Assembly (NCBI GenBank): GCA_024760905.1
Contig: CM045733.1
Coordinates: 37,688,501-37,752,500 of the forward strand
Reading direction: 5' to 3'
From: Plotosus lineatus
Lineage: Eukaryota > Chordata > Actinopteri > Siluriformes > Plotosidae
Length of the DNA stretch: 64,000 nucleotides
The position numbers and the translations under genes are program-made. Shown piece by piece: positions 11,577 to 23,852 of this stretch. Within the stretch, counting starts at the first letter, position 1. The number at the start of each line of letters is the position of its first letter. The notes below the pieces were generated by a model. It did no database searches. It saw only the letters and a list, made by a program, of their open reading frames with translations, and was not told where the DNA came from.

Positions 11577-14500
11577 ATGCAGCTGTGAGGATGGGCACAA
11601 GCAAGTGTCCGTCCTCACGCCGGTCCCAAACCCGGATAAATGCAGAGCGTTGCGGCAGGAAGAGCATCCGGCATAAAACTTTGGCCAAAATACACTATGC
11701 AAACTGTCAATACTAATTTCATACCGGATCGGTCAAGGCCCAGTTTAACAACGCCCGCTATCAGTGCCGTCAACCAACAGGGTGCTGGTGGAAATTGGAC
11801 TACTGTTGGTCGAAGAAGGGAGGCCGAAGGAGAGGCGGGAGGCTTGTCCATAGGCAGAAAGAGAAGAGGAAAGGCAGGAGTCAAGGACTGAGAGTAGGGA
11901 CTTTGAATGTTGGAACTATGACAGGAAAAGGTAGCGAGCTGGCTGACATGAGGCAGAGGAGGAAGGTGACATACTGTGTGTTCAGGAGACCAGGTGGAAA
12001 GGTAGCAAGGCTAGAAGCTTAGGAGCAGGGTTTAAGCTGTTTTTTCATGGTGTGGATGGGAAGAGAAATGGAGTTGGAGTCATCTTGAAGGAGGGGTTTG
12101 TCAGGAATGTTCTAGAAGTGAAAAGAGTGTCAGACAGAATGAGTCTTAAGTTAGAAATTGAGGTGTGATGTTCAATGTTGTTAGTGTTTATGCCCCACAG
12201 GCAGGATGTGAGCTAGAAGAGAAGGAGAGGATCTGTAGTGAGTTCGATGAAGTGATGCCGAGTACCCCCAGAGGTGAAAGAGTGATCATTGGTGCAGACT
12301 TCAATGGACATGTTGGTGCATGCAACAGAGAGGACGAGGAAGTGATGGCCAGGTTTGGTATCCAGGACAGGAACACAGAAGGACAGATGGTAATAGATTT
12401 TGCAAAAAGGATGGAAATGGCTGTGGTGAATACTTTCTTCCAGAACAGGAGCATAGGGTGACTTATAAACGCGGAGATAGAAGTACACAGGTAGACTACA
12501 TCTTGTATAGGCAATGTAACAGTGACTGCAAAGTAGTAGTGGGTGAGAGTGTTGCCAAACAGCATTGGATGGTGGTGTGCAGGATGCTGCTGATGGTGAA
12601 GAAGGTGAAGAAGGCAAAGTGGTGGAAGCTGAAAAAGGAAGAGTGTCGTGTTGTCTTCAAGGAGGAGTTGAAACAGGCTTTGGGTGGTCAGGAAGTACTT
12701 CCAAATGACTGGACAACTACAGCTAATGTGATCAGGGAGACAGGTAGATGAGTTCTTGGTGTGTCCTCTGGAGGGACAGTAGATAAGGAGACTTGGTGAT
12801 GGAATGAGAAAGTGCAGGAGTGTGTAAAAAGGAAAGGTTACCAAAGAAGAAGTGTGACATTGAGAGGACCGAAGAGAGTAAACAGGAGTACAGGGAGACA
12901 AAGCGTAAGGTGAAGGTAGTGGTGTCAAAGGCCAAACAGAGGGTGTATGATGACCTGTATGCTAGGCTGGACAGTAACGAGGGAGAAAATGATTTATACA
13001 GGTTGGCGCAACAGAGAAATAGAGATGGGAAGGACGTGCAGCAAGTTAGAGAGATTAAGGACAGAGTGGGAAATGTATTAACTGATGATAAAAGTGTGCT
13101 GGGAAGATGGAAAGAGTAATTTGAAGAGTTTATGAATGAGGAGAATGAGAGAGAAAAAAGAGTCGAAGAGGTGACTTTTGAGGAGCAGGAAGTAGCAAAG
13201 CTTAGTAAGGGTGACGTGAGGAGGGCATTGAAGAGGATGAAGAGTGGAAAGGCAGTTGGTCATACCGGTGGAGGTATGGAAGTGTCTAGGCGAGGTAGCA
13301 GTAGACTTTCTGACAAGAACATTCAAAAAGGTCCTCGAGAGTGAGCAGATGCCGGAGGAATGGAGGAGAAGTGTGCTCGTGCCCATTCAAAGAACAAGGG
13401 AGACATGCAGAGTTGTGGCAACTACAGAGGGATAAAGTTGAGGAGCCATACGATGAAGTTATGGGAAAGAATAGTGGAAGCTAGACTAAGGGCAGACGTC
13501 AGCATTTGTGAACAACAGTTTGGTTTCATGCCAAGAAAGAGAACCACAGATGCAGTATTTGCCTTGAGGATGTTTATGGAGAAGTTCAGAGAAGGCCAGA
13601 GGGAGCTGCATTGTGCCTTTGTGGATCTGGAGAAAGCATTTGACAGGGTGCCGAGAGAGGAACTTTGGTATTGCATGAGGATGTCTGGAGTGGCAGAGAA
13701 GTATGTTAGAGTGGTGCAGGACATGTATGAGAGATGAAAGACAGTGGTGAGGTGTGCTGTCGGTGTGACCAAAGAATTTAAGGTGGAGGTGCGACTGCAT
13801 GAAGGGTCAGCTCTGAGCCCCTTCTTGTCTGCTATGGTGATGGACAGGCTGACAGACGAGGTTAGACAAGAATCTCCATGGACTATGATATTCACAGATG
13901 TCATTGTGATCTGTAGTGAGAGCAGAGAACAAGTGGATGAAAATCTAGAGAGGTGGAGGTATACCCTGGAAAGGAGAGGACTGAAGGTTAGCCGCAGTAA
14001 AACAGAATACATGTGTGTGAACGACAAGGACCCAAGAGGAACTCTGAGGTTACAAGGGGCAGAGGCGAGAGGATTTTAAGGATTTACAGGGAGCAGCGAA
14101 AAAGAAGTGGAGGATTTTAAGTACTTAGGCTCAACAGTCCAGAGCAATGGAGAGTGTGGGAAAGAGGTGAAGACGCGTGTGCAGGCAGGTTGGAGAAAAG
14201 TGTCCGGTGTGATAGGGGAGTATCGTCAAGAATGAAAGGAAAAGTGTACAAGACGGTGTTGAGGCCAGCGATGTTGTATGGTTTAGAGACAGTGGCCCTG
14301 GGGAAAAGACAGGAGTCAGAGTTGGAGGTAGCAGAGATGAAAATGTTGAGGTTCTCTTTGGGAGTAACGAGGATGGATAGGATCAGAAACGAGTACATCA
14401 GAGGGACAGGACATGTAAGAGGTTTTGAAGACAAAGTCAGAGAGGCTAGATTGAGATGGTTTGGACATGTACAGAGGAGTGATCGTGAGTATATTGGTAG

Positions 14501-14695
14501 TAGGATGCTGAGGTTGGAACTACCAGGCAGAAGGCCTAGAGGAAGACCAAAGAGAAGATTCATGGATGTGTTGAAGGAGGACATGAAGGTAGTTGGAGTA
14601 AGAGTAGAAGATGCAGAGGATAGGGTGAGATGGAGGTAGATGATTCGCTGTGGCGACCCCTGAAGGGAAAAGCCGAAAGGAAAAGAAGATATATG
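11577..14695 (+). mobile_element. RTE-like LINE, near full length (copy 3)
   Basis: Begins ATGCAGC, the same 5' terminus as copy 4, whose start is fixed by a target-site duplication. It contains the endonuclease (LRVGTLNVGTMTGKGSELAD; VIIGADFNGHVG; VDYILYRQC), linker, reverse transcriptase and the C-terminal LRWFGHVQRS / GRPKRRFMDV region, ending GGCGACCCCTGAAGGGAA. About eight frames or stops interrupt it. The catalytic box reads FTDV instead of FADD, so it is inactive. It is inserted inside the Tigger element. Confidence 0.9.
13360..14079 (+). pseudogene. LINE reverse transcriptase remnant (copy 3)
   Basis: Two pieces broken by a stop at 13736. The first has NYRGIKLRSHTMKLWERIVE, QQFGFMPRKRTTDAVFALRM and AFVDLEKAFDRVPREELWYC (motif A Asp present). 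The second has LHEGSALSPFLSAMVMDRLT (motif B) and IFTDVIVI where FADD is expected. The product would need the upstream endonuclease frame, which is separately broken. Confidence 0.85.
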
Positions 14696-14983
14696 CTGTA
14701 TAATGTTTATATTTTGATATCAATAAATATCATGGTAAAAATTAAAACGGATCTCTTAATTATTACTACATTAATACTGTATTAATAAGACTGTCTATAG
14801 AATGTGTTTAAGAAGCATATTTTAGTGCATGTAATAGATACATAGTATTTTACTTCTGGTTGATCATTCACGCATGTAATATGATACATTGGGATTTTAC
14901 TTCTGGGTACAGAACTCACGGATTATCTTCATTCGCGGGAGGGGTCGGAACCGAACCTCCGCAAATAATGAGGGCCTACTGTA

Positions 14984-17690
14984 TTGAATAATTTCCAAAT
15001 TAATGTCCATTTTTCTGCAATGGGTTATAAATATTTTCAGCTTTCCCAATGGTCAGACGGAAATATTTTATTATATCCTGCACATTATCAGCCCCCTAAC
15101 CCCACTTAATATTCCAGGGGATAAAAACAAAATACTCTATCTTTGTTTACAAAAAATATAATAATACTAATTAAAATAATTAATTGTCCATTATTAACTC
15201 TGATTCAGAATTACCTCATATTGGTGACATATTAGGTAATTAAGACCATCAGATTGCTTGGTGGCCAGAATGAAAATAAGTTGTGACATTTGAGTACCTT
15301 TAGAGTGAGAAGTTTTGAGCTCAGAAGTTGATTGTGTTTGCCAACCTCAGGTGACCACCTAATAATGGAAACTTGTCTTGAGTTGACAATTCACAATCAC
15401 ACTGTAGATTCAATTCCCATTACACAGAAGCGTAACACAAAAAAAAAACCCAGCTTACTGTGGAAACCATATACCAATACCAAAGGATTTGCACATATCA
15501 GTTGCCAGTATGGATAAATGTTGGTTCAAAAACATTTCACAAGTCCCAAACCAATTAGTGGTCAGGCTAGCAGCTATAATACTTGCAACCTCAATACTAT
15601 TAATTCAATACCCTTGAGTCTTGCTACTGTAGGTTAGTACTTGGCAAACTCGGACCTTTTATTGGCAGGCTCTGACTTGGCAGCATCAAAGAAACCAGAC
15701 ACAAATCTAATGTGTCCCAACATGCAATTCACTGACCTTGGCAAACCTCAGCTAAAACTCATATCTTTGTGCTCTCACTGAATCTTGTACAGGTCATTCA
15801 TCATGTGACTTGGACGGCCATTTCAAATGCATTGCTTGCACTGTGGTCTGAGAAATCCACAGTAATCCTGAATCTGCATGTCATTGGTTAATATTTACAC
15901 AGTGTTTGTGGAACTCCCTCACATATCAGCTGGGGCTTTTGGGCATAAATCCTCTTAAAAGCACTGGAGTATGTGCATGCTCCTTTTAAAACAGAGAAGA
16001 AAAAACTACTACCAAAGATAAGTGTGGATCCCAACTGACAACCATTCTTCATCTGCACGCCATGATTTTTTTGAGCTGAATCTAACTACCAACCAAATGT
16101 TGAGCATACCTGTTGATCAGCAGGATGCACAGTTACCCAATTGCAGACCATGTTAGGAAAAGACCGATTTGGAGTTTCATGAGACTATGAGGTAATTTCT
16201 CCAGTTATTTGTTGGACTTTTTAAAAAATTATTCTGCAGGAGGTCAGCCATTGTGAATTACTTGCATTAACACTAATGGAATTAAGGATGTGCAAAAACT
16301 CGTGAAACTTTGCATCCAGGTTTGAACTTTGATTTAATAACAGAATTGGCCATCGATGTTTCACAGCAGTTCTCTAACGTCCCCAAATTACTTTCAGCAT
16401 TTTTAATACTAATCATAAGTCTGGCTTTCTTTATCAGGAAATGATCAGGAAATATTTTACAATTCAATCAAACAGTTTACAGACTATTTGAATTTTGCTG
16501 ATTATTAAATATAGAGCTCATGCTGACTTGGAAAATCAGGTTGATGTGAAGATAGTCTGCACTGTTCTACGCAAGTGGATGTGACAAGAAGCCATCTGAC
16601 ATACGTGACCTCATGGATGTCTGTGGAGTAGTGCTCCTGGGTATGTTATATACATTAGTGCCACTATATTGGTGTGAAGGATCCAAAATCCAAGTTATTT
16701 CCAGTCCTTTTCCAATAATTTGTAGCATGCACCTGGGTTGAGATTTCCCTGGGCACGCTTCATGTGTTCACACAATTGCTGATTGCTTTCCAACAATACT
16801 CACAATCAGAATAAAGTCACAGAATAAATTTTCCTTTCTTCCCATTTCCTCATCCACATACTGAGAATGACCCCATCCCTCTCGCCTTTACGATCTCCCA
16901 TCGGCTCTGCTAACCGTATTTTTTCAAGCACTTTTTCTACTTTCTTTGAATGAGACAGAAAGCGTTCAGATCATGGTGATGTAAAAGTCTCTTAATGACA
17001 AATGCATAGACTTTAAATGGTACCAAATTCGTCTTGGGGTTCAGGTGATCATTTCAGAATAAAGCTCCAGGAGTTCATTTGTGGGTCATTCACGAACAAT
17101 GCAGTGTCTGTGTGGGCACATATGTAGAAATGATCAAGGCACCTTAATTCATTTATTATATAAATCCTAAGAATTTTAGTAAATAAAGTGACAATGAAAG
17201 AATCTATTGGCCAGGAGATTTCCGCTCAAGCATAGTGCAAAGGAACTTGTGTCATAAAACTAATAACAAAAGGAGCGAAAAAGCACATTCAGATTCAAAT
17301 CTCCAAATCAATTTAGACATCTTCGGTGGAGGCACACACCAAGCATGACTAAACCAAAAATGAGTGCGCAATGTCCTGCAGGGAAGCAAAATCCATCTCT
17401 CTTGGTTTTGGAGGTAGAACTGAAGTGAAATTGAAGTGGAAACAATAAGAAAATAATAAGGATTGTTCAGTAACTCCAAAGGAAATATAAAGCAGACTTC
17501 TCTTTGCACCATCTCCACGGTGTCACCTTATATACTGCAGCACACAGTCCAACACCGGAACAATGACTTTTATTGTTACCGATGTCTCAAAAGCACAGAA
17601 GTGAGTTAAAATATTCAACTCTAATCCCAGGATCCAGCTAACAAGAGAGATTTACTTAACCGATCTTCCAGCACATTATCGATGATGTTA
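14984..17690. other. snd1 intron, apparently single-copy
   Basis: About 2.7 kb of AT-rich sequence without an exon, TIR, microsatellite or LINE/SINE segment that I can identify. ORFs here are short and unconserved in appearance. Confidence 0.5.
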
Positions 17691-17694
17691 ACAC

Positions 17695-17935
17695 ACATAC
17701 ATACAGGAGCAATTTGGAAGAGCCAATTAACCTAATGCGCATGTCTTTGGATTCTGGGAAGAAACCTAATATCTGTAAGAAAGTCATGAAAGCATGAGGA
17801 GCACGACTACACAAAACCTACACAAAAAGCTACACACAACTACACAAAAAACCTTCATCAAACCCGGAACTTGAATCCATAACCTTCTTGCTGTGAAGTT
17901 GCTGTGCTTAACATTATACTACTGTGCCAACACAA
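17695..17935 (-). mobile_element. degraded SINE with head-2-like end
   Basis: Read on the minus strand it contains degraded forms of the head-2 SINE landmarks: a GTAGTATAATG / AGCAAGAAGGTTATGGATTC head and a GAGCCAATTAACCTAATG body (plus-strand orientation). Many substitutions indicate an old copy. Confidence 0.4.
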
Positions 17936-18149
17936 TTGAACAAACTACTGAACACAAAATTCAAAGAAAAACTTCATACTAGTTCAGTTTTCAGTGTTTA
18001 GTTTTTCATCCTTTGTGTACTTTATCACAGTGGGTGTTCTTCATGCTACTGTACTTATTTTTCCCACATATTTTGTAGCTATTTCTTACAACCCTGTTCA
18101 CACATTCACGGTTTGCTGTATTTAAATTCATTCTCAGAGAATGAGGGTG

Positions 18150-18283
18150 TCGCCCTGCGATGGCCTGGCGAGCTGTCCAGGGTGTACTCTGCCCTCGCCC
18201 GAACTTGGCTGGGATGGGCGCCAGCCTCCCCGCGACCCTAATTCGGATTAAGCTGTTACAGAAAATGATGAATGATGAGAATG
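18150..18283 (+). mobile_element. solitary SINE/LINE tail C
   Basis: GCCCTGCGATGGCCTGGCGA ... GATGGGCGCCAGCCTCCCCG ... GATTAAGCTGTTACAGAAAA and a (TGAA)n-like end. This is the same 3' module found behind head 1 at 37638 and 45944 and behind head 2 at 47705. No head is present here. Confidence 0.75.
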
Positions 18284-18783
18284 AGGGTGGTCATGAACGT
18301 TATAACTGGCCACTATAGGACAATGGTCAGTATACATATGTGAGGCGCTCCACCGAAAGTAGGCGCTTATTGCACAGACTACTTTTGAGATAAAGGCAAG
18401 AAAAGTAAAAATGGTCCGTTTTTATTGAAATTCGGATTTTTGCATAAACTATTACAAGTATTCAACTATCACTTGCTCACGTGAAATCAACTAAAACTTA
18501 CTAAAATGTCTTTTTCCCCCCTCCCATTATTCTGACGAGTACCCTCATAAAACTAGATAAAAACAGTAGCAAACTTACTGGTTTTCGTTGCAATTATTCA
18601 CCGAGTTCGGTATAAGACACACTATAATCCATACACCAGAAGAACGGTTGTGAAGTAGTCTCTCCATTTTGTATACTGTTTTGATATTAAAATGCAGTTT
18701 CAGGGAATAAAATAAAGGTTATGAAGACGATATACTCATAAACAATGCAGGCTAGTTTCTCAGGAAGATCTGAAACGAGCACA

Positions 18784-18818
18784 ATGATTGGCCAGCTCAG
18801 GCTTGCACATGCGCAGTG
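18784..18818 (+). promoter_or_regulatory. possible promoter of the 2-kb element
   Basis: ATTGG (inverted CCAAT) at 18786 and GCACATGCGCAG, resembling an NRF-1 half-palindrome, at 18805. They lie upstream of the exon-like segments in an otherwise AT-rich stretch. Function is inferred from motif and position only. Confidence 0.25.
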
Positions 18819-18993
18819 CTCATCACACGTTAACTTCCGGTTTACTTCCCGTTTCTGGTTTACCGCATGCGGATATTACCTCTGCTTTTCTCTTCAATAA
18901 CAGTCATTAAGTTTATTTATAATATTGTGAATACAGATAATTTCTGGAAAAGGAGAGAAATGTCATCTGTGATGTCTAGCAGCATTAGTCTGT

Positions 18994-19330
18994 CTTCCTT
19001 TCGGCTTTTTCCCTTTTTTTTTTACTTGGGAGTCCCCACAGAGAATCATCTGATTCGCACGTTTTGATTTGACAGAGGTTTTTACGTCGGATGCCCTTCC
19101 TGTCACAACCCTTTTTAGCAAGGGACAGAAACACGCTGACGACTTTGCAGCCTACTCTTTACGAAAGTCAGCAATGGTTCTTTTACATGCCTCTCACCAT
19201 AGACAGTGAGAGACATGGCCCACCTTTGATAAACCAGTAAGCCACACTGGAGGGGGGGTGATAACCTTGTGGAGAGTGGGACTCGAACCCCCAACCTTTG
19301 GATCAGCGATCCAGCGCCCTATACCACCAC
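18994..19330 (-). mobile_element. SINE, head 1 + tail A
   Basis: Minus-strand copy. Tail A (CTTTCGGCTTTTTCCC, GAATCATCTGATTCGCAC in plus orientation) is at 18996-19060, the body in between, and the head with a good B box (GGACTCGAACCCCCAACC on plus) at 19275-19330. It splits the 2-kb element between its first start-like codons and the exon at 19345. Confidence 0.88.
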
Positions 19331-19344
19331 GTATAGATGTTAAA

Positions 19345-19413
19345 TTCGACGCGAGAATATGGCTTTGAAGATGCCGGAATGCTTGGCGTTCTTGAAGATT
19401 ATTTCGCCGGTGA
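19345..19413 (+). pseudogene. exon-like segment of the 2-kb element, first part
   Basis: Reads NSTREYGFEDAGMLGVLEDY then FA, followed by G|GTGAGT, a strong splice donor. Joining to the acceptor at about 19574 (TTTTACAG) gives DEQTDDDDDDDASQLC in the same phase and then a stop. The acidic composition resembles the N-terminus of some transposases, but the family is not recognised. Confidence 0.35.
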
Positions 19414-19573
19414 GTATTTTTCTCTGCATGCAAAATTTGATTATGGAATTTTTTTGATTATTTGATTTGTGTTAATCTTGTCTGGACAGGATATGCTGGA
19501 TCGTGGGTTGTTTAGTTTTGTACGAAAATTGGTCAAGACCTGAAAAATACTTAAATGTTTCATTCCTTTTACA

Positions 19574-19624
19574 GATGAACAAACTGATGATGATGATGAT
19601 GATGATGCCAGCCAGCTGTGTTGA
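19574..19624 (+). pseudogene. exon-like Asp-rich segment of the 2-kb element
   Basis: Follows a CTTTTACAG acceptor. In the phase supplied by the upstream segment it encodes DEQT, a run of seven Asp (GAT repeats) and ASQLC before TGA. The downstream frame is broken. GAT-repeat slippage could explain the Asp run. Confidence 0.3.
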
Positions 19625-19990
19625 TGAAGATTTTGATGTTGATGAAGAAGAGGCATCTTTAATAAAAGTGTGCATGAGTCAGTTTTGTTGTGTTTGGGAT
19701 GAGATGTGATCCTTTCTGCTGAGCAGGATATAGATTAAGATAATAATGATGAGGGCAGAGTTGATGAAGCTTACTTGTATAAAGAGATCAGAGAGTTTTG
19801 TTATATGGTTTTCTTATATATAGTTTTCTTAGTTTTCAGTGTGGTGGTTTGAACCTGACAGTGTTTTTTTTTCCAATCAGTATCATTTGAAGGCATTTGA
19901 ACCTTTATATAATGGTCAAAAAGATACATACTGATCTCATTGGAATAAAGAGAAATGAAAAAAAAATACTGTAATCATTTTTTGTTAACT

Positions 19991-20023
19991 TTTTTTTTTT
20001 TTTTTTTTGGGGGGGGGGGGGGG
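19991..20023. repeat. T-run followed by G-run
   Basis: About 18 T directly followed by about 15 G inside the 2-kb element; prone to slippage. Confidence 0.9.
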
Positions 20024-20399
20024 TTACCACGGTGACTAATGGATTAAAAAAGGGCATGTCAGATTAAAATGAGGATGATTTCTCTTATCATCTCTTCCTA
20101 AAACTCTTCCTCGACATGTTTTCTAAAAGTTTATACTGCTGAGGTGCATAAAAATGTTTGGTTACTAAGGACTAATGATCTTGGAAGAAGGGCAATCTTT
20201 GTGCTCATTTTTCTCTAAAACGTCTTTTGAAATTTTTAGTTGAATGCTGACACAAGAAATGGCATCGCTCGGTCAGTTTTCAAAGTATTGACAAACTTTT
20301 TGCTGCATTTTGCAGCTTTTGGCTTCCTCTGTCTGACTGTGTAAAAAGCTCATTTTTCACAAGAGCCTACTTTCGGTGGAGTGGCTGAAATATGTACAC

Positions 20400-21340
20400 T
20401 TTGTCAATGCATATGTGGTAACTACTTCCAGTTCTACCAAATCTGGTCAGGTATTGGTTCACACACAATGACCAATGTTATGGCGTTAACCTATTCATGG
20501 TTCATCATTGTTATGATCACTGCGAAATTGTTAAAAACTAATTGCAATTATTTTATATTGCATAATGTCCAATTTACTGGCCATTTATGTCTGTATTACG
20601 TTGTTCTGTGATCATAAGATGCTAACTATATTTGTGTATAGTTTGAATATCATGCATGAAACATATGACAAACTTGGCACCTGACAGACAAAATTACAGA
20701 TGTCTGTGGAGCAGATACTACACAGAATCTGATATAAAATCCTGAAGCTTTAGTCTCTGCAGGCCTACCTGGCCAATAGAGACTTCAGTGCTCCAAAACA
20801 CAGACAGGTTAATATAACGGTAAATGTACAAAGCTCTCCAGATTGGACTGGTTTAAAAACGGTAACACCAAAGCAAGAAGAATCAATGAAGAAAGAGATT
20901 AACTTAATTTAAGTGATGGAATGAATACAACGCATCCAGGTTAAAGGGTACAGGGTGTATGAGTTGGCAAAAAGGAGAACTGGGTTTAAATAGTAAATTC
21001 CAGATCGGAAAATGCAATAAACAAAATTATTATTCAAAGAAAATATTGGTTGTCACTTTATTAATACGGAAATGTGTTTGCTCACAGTTATTTTCTAAAT
21101 AACCTATATTAAAATGAATCAGTTATTAAGTTTCCAATCTTCATTCTTAGATTTTTGATGTTCATTTACCAAAAGCAGATTCTTCCAAAATTTGGCAACA
21201 AACTGTACAGCAAACAGTAATGAGCTGTGTGTATCCATCAGAAAAAGAAAATTCCTGGAAGGCTGAGAAGCAAGACGTTCAAGTCAGGCGCCTGAAAAAT
21301 AACATTTCTGGCTTAGTGAAGGAGGACAGAGAACTCTGAT
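20400..21340. other. snd1 intron, no recognised element
   Basis: AT-rich sequence with no repeat boundary, TIR or conserved coding that I could identify. Confidence 0.45.
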
Positions 21341-21359
21341 GGATTTCAGGCCCCACGAC

Positions 21360-22094
21360 CGCTTTCCAGACCTTGTTCCTTTTCTTGTGTTCTATGTGCG
21401 TTGAGCTCTACATTTGGGCGGATAAAGAAAAACTCCCGATTTCTCATCAACATCCACTCCCAAAAACATGGCTTGATCAAACCGTGACCTCCAGCTGTCA
21501 TTGGAACATTTTGCAACTGTGTGATGCGGCTAGATTGAAAATCAGCAGCTCCAAGACCGAGACATTGGTTTTTGGTCGCAAAAAGCATGGAACACACCCT
21601 CTGAGTTTTGTATCTTGGGGTCTTGTACACGATTATGGGAAAGATGGAGCGGGAGATTGACAGCCAGGTGAGTGCAAGCCATGCTGTCAAGCGGAGCTCG
21701 TACCAGCATGCCGTGGTGAAGAGGGAGCAGAGCCAAAAGGCAAGGCTCTTAATTTAAGTGGCGATCTAGAACAAGATGGCGGATACAAGTGGCTAAAATG
21801 CGCTTTCTTCACAGGTTGGTGGGGCTCTCCCTCAGAGACAGAGTGAGAAGCTCAGTCATCCGGGGTGAGCTTGGAGTAAAACCATTGCTCCTCTGTGTTG
21901 AGAGAAGCCAGTTGAGATGGTGGCTTGGGTACCTGATCATAATGCCTCCTGAATGCCTTCCTGGTGTGGGAACACCTCGGTGTCCCTCCAGAAGACCTTG
22001 AGAAAGTGGCTAGTGAGAAGGAAGTCTGGACCCACTCTTTACTTAGATTCAGCTTTGAAAGCTTTTGGGGTTTGACGGTGACCTCACTTCTCTC

Positions 22095-22095
<1 letters not shown>
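21360..22095 (+). mobile_element. second LINE family, RT C-terminal remnant
   Basis: Pieces in different frames give AARLKISSSKTETLVFGRKK (end of the RT palm/thumb), KMEREID, FLHRLVGLSLRDRVRSSVIR, GELGVKPLLLCVERSQLRWW and MPPECLPGV. These are hallmarks of a common fish non-LTR LINE (..LRDRVRSS..LGVEPLLL..RSQLRWFGH..RMPPGRLP). It differs from the RTE-like family elsewhere in the window. It is heavily decayed and ends next to (TA)n at 22099. Confidence 0.8.

Positions 22096-22098
<3 letters not shown>

Positions 22099-22150
<52 letters not shown>
22099..22150. repeat. (TA)n-(CA)n microsatellite
   Basis: TA tract followed by CACA, separating the LINE remnant from a fossil Tc1. Confidence 0.96.
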
Positions 22151-23510
<1,360 letters not shown>

Positions 23511-23639
23511 GGTGCGTTAATAAAAAATGTTTAATAATGGTTTAATTAATAAATACATTAATAAAAGGGTTTGATATGTTAATAAAATGTTTAAATGGTT
23601 TAATAAATAATTTTCTTTTACTTTTAACACATATTTCAT

Positions 23640-23793
23640 ACAAAATCGGTGTACTTTTATACTTTTTAAAGGGTTTATGGGGTAGTCTTGGGAGCCTTGG
23701 AACGAATAACACGCTTTCCATGTAAAATGCGCCTCTACTTATGAAAACGCCTGGCTACAAAAAAAAGGCTCTGGAACGGATTCATTTCATAAG
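23640..23793. mobile_element. MITE fragment related to 5367-6132
   Basis: GGTGTACTTTTATACTTTTT through CGGATTCATTTCATAAG is the inverse of the left part of the element at 5367-6132. It is nearly the same as 29530-29690. Confidence 0.6.
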
Positions 23794-23795
23794 TA

Positions 23796-23850
<55 letters not shown>

Positions 23851-23852
23851 TA

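Larger units (their letters stand above)
10394..14981 (+). mobile_element. pogo/Tigger element disrupted by SINE and LINE
   Basis: The left TIR CAGTAAGCCCTTGACTATTA at 10394 is mirrored by the right end CTCCGCAAATAATGAGGGCC ... CTACTG at 14981. TA flanks both ends (10392-10393; 14982-14983). The 5' region has CCAAT-type motifs (GCCAATGG, GATTGGTTG) before the transposase start. A SINE (11241-11562) and a near full-length RTE-like LINE (11577-14695) are inserted inside. A related left end lies at 26372-26600. Confidence 0.8.
18333..20396 (+). mobile_element. 2-kb DNA transposon with TIR (unknown family)
   Basis: The inverted ends share CTCCACCGAAAGTAGGC exactly (18349-18365 and complement at 20364-20380), 22 of 25 bases over 18344-18368, and similarity continues outward through TACATAT. 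Inside are a CCAAT-containing presumptive promoter, an exon-like segment ending in a splice donor, and an Asp-rich segment after an acceptor. A SINE is inserted at 18994-19330. I cannot assign the superfamily or a target-site duplication. Confidence 0.6.

Noticed and set aside
12188..12928. 246-codon minus-strand frame and similar antisense frames at 13422-14027, 14117-14584, 42210-42755, 55173-55652, 2798-3298
   Set aside because: Ser/Leu/His-rich antisense shadows of the RTE-like LINE coding strand.
19503..19709. Frame MGCLVLYENWSRPEKYLNVS...MMMMMMM as an intact gene
   Set aside because: The ATG repeat is the GAT microsatellite read in another frame; the splice-consistent phase gives Asp. 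No domain is present.
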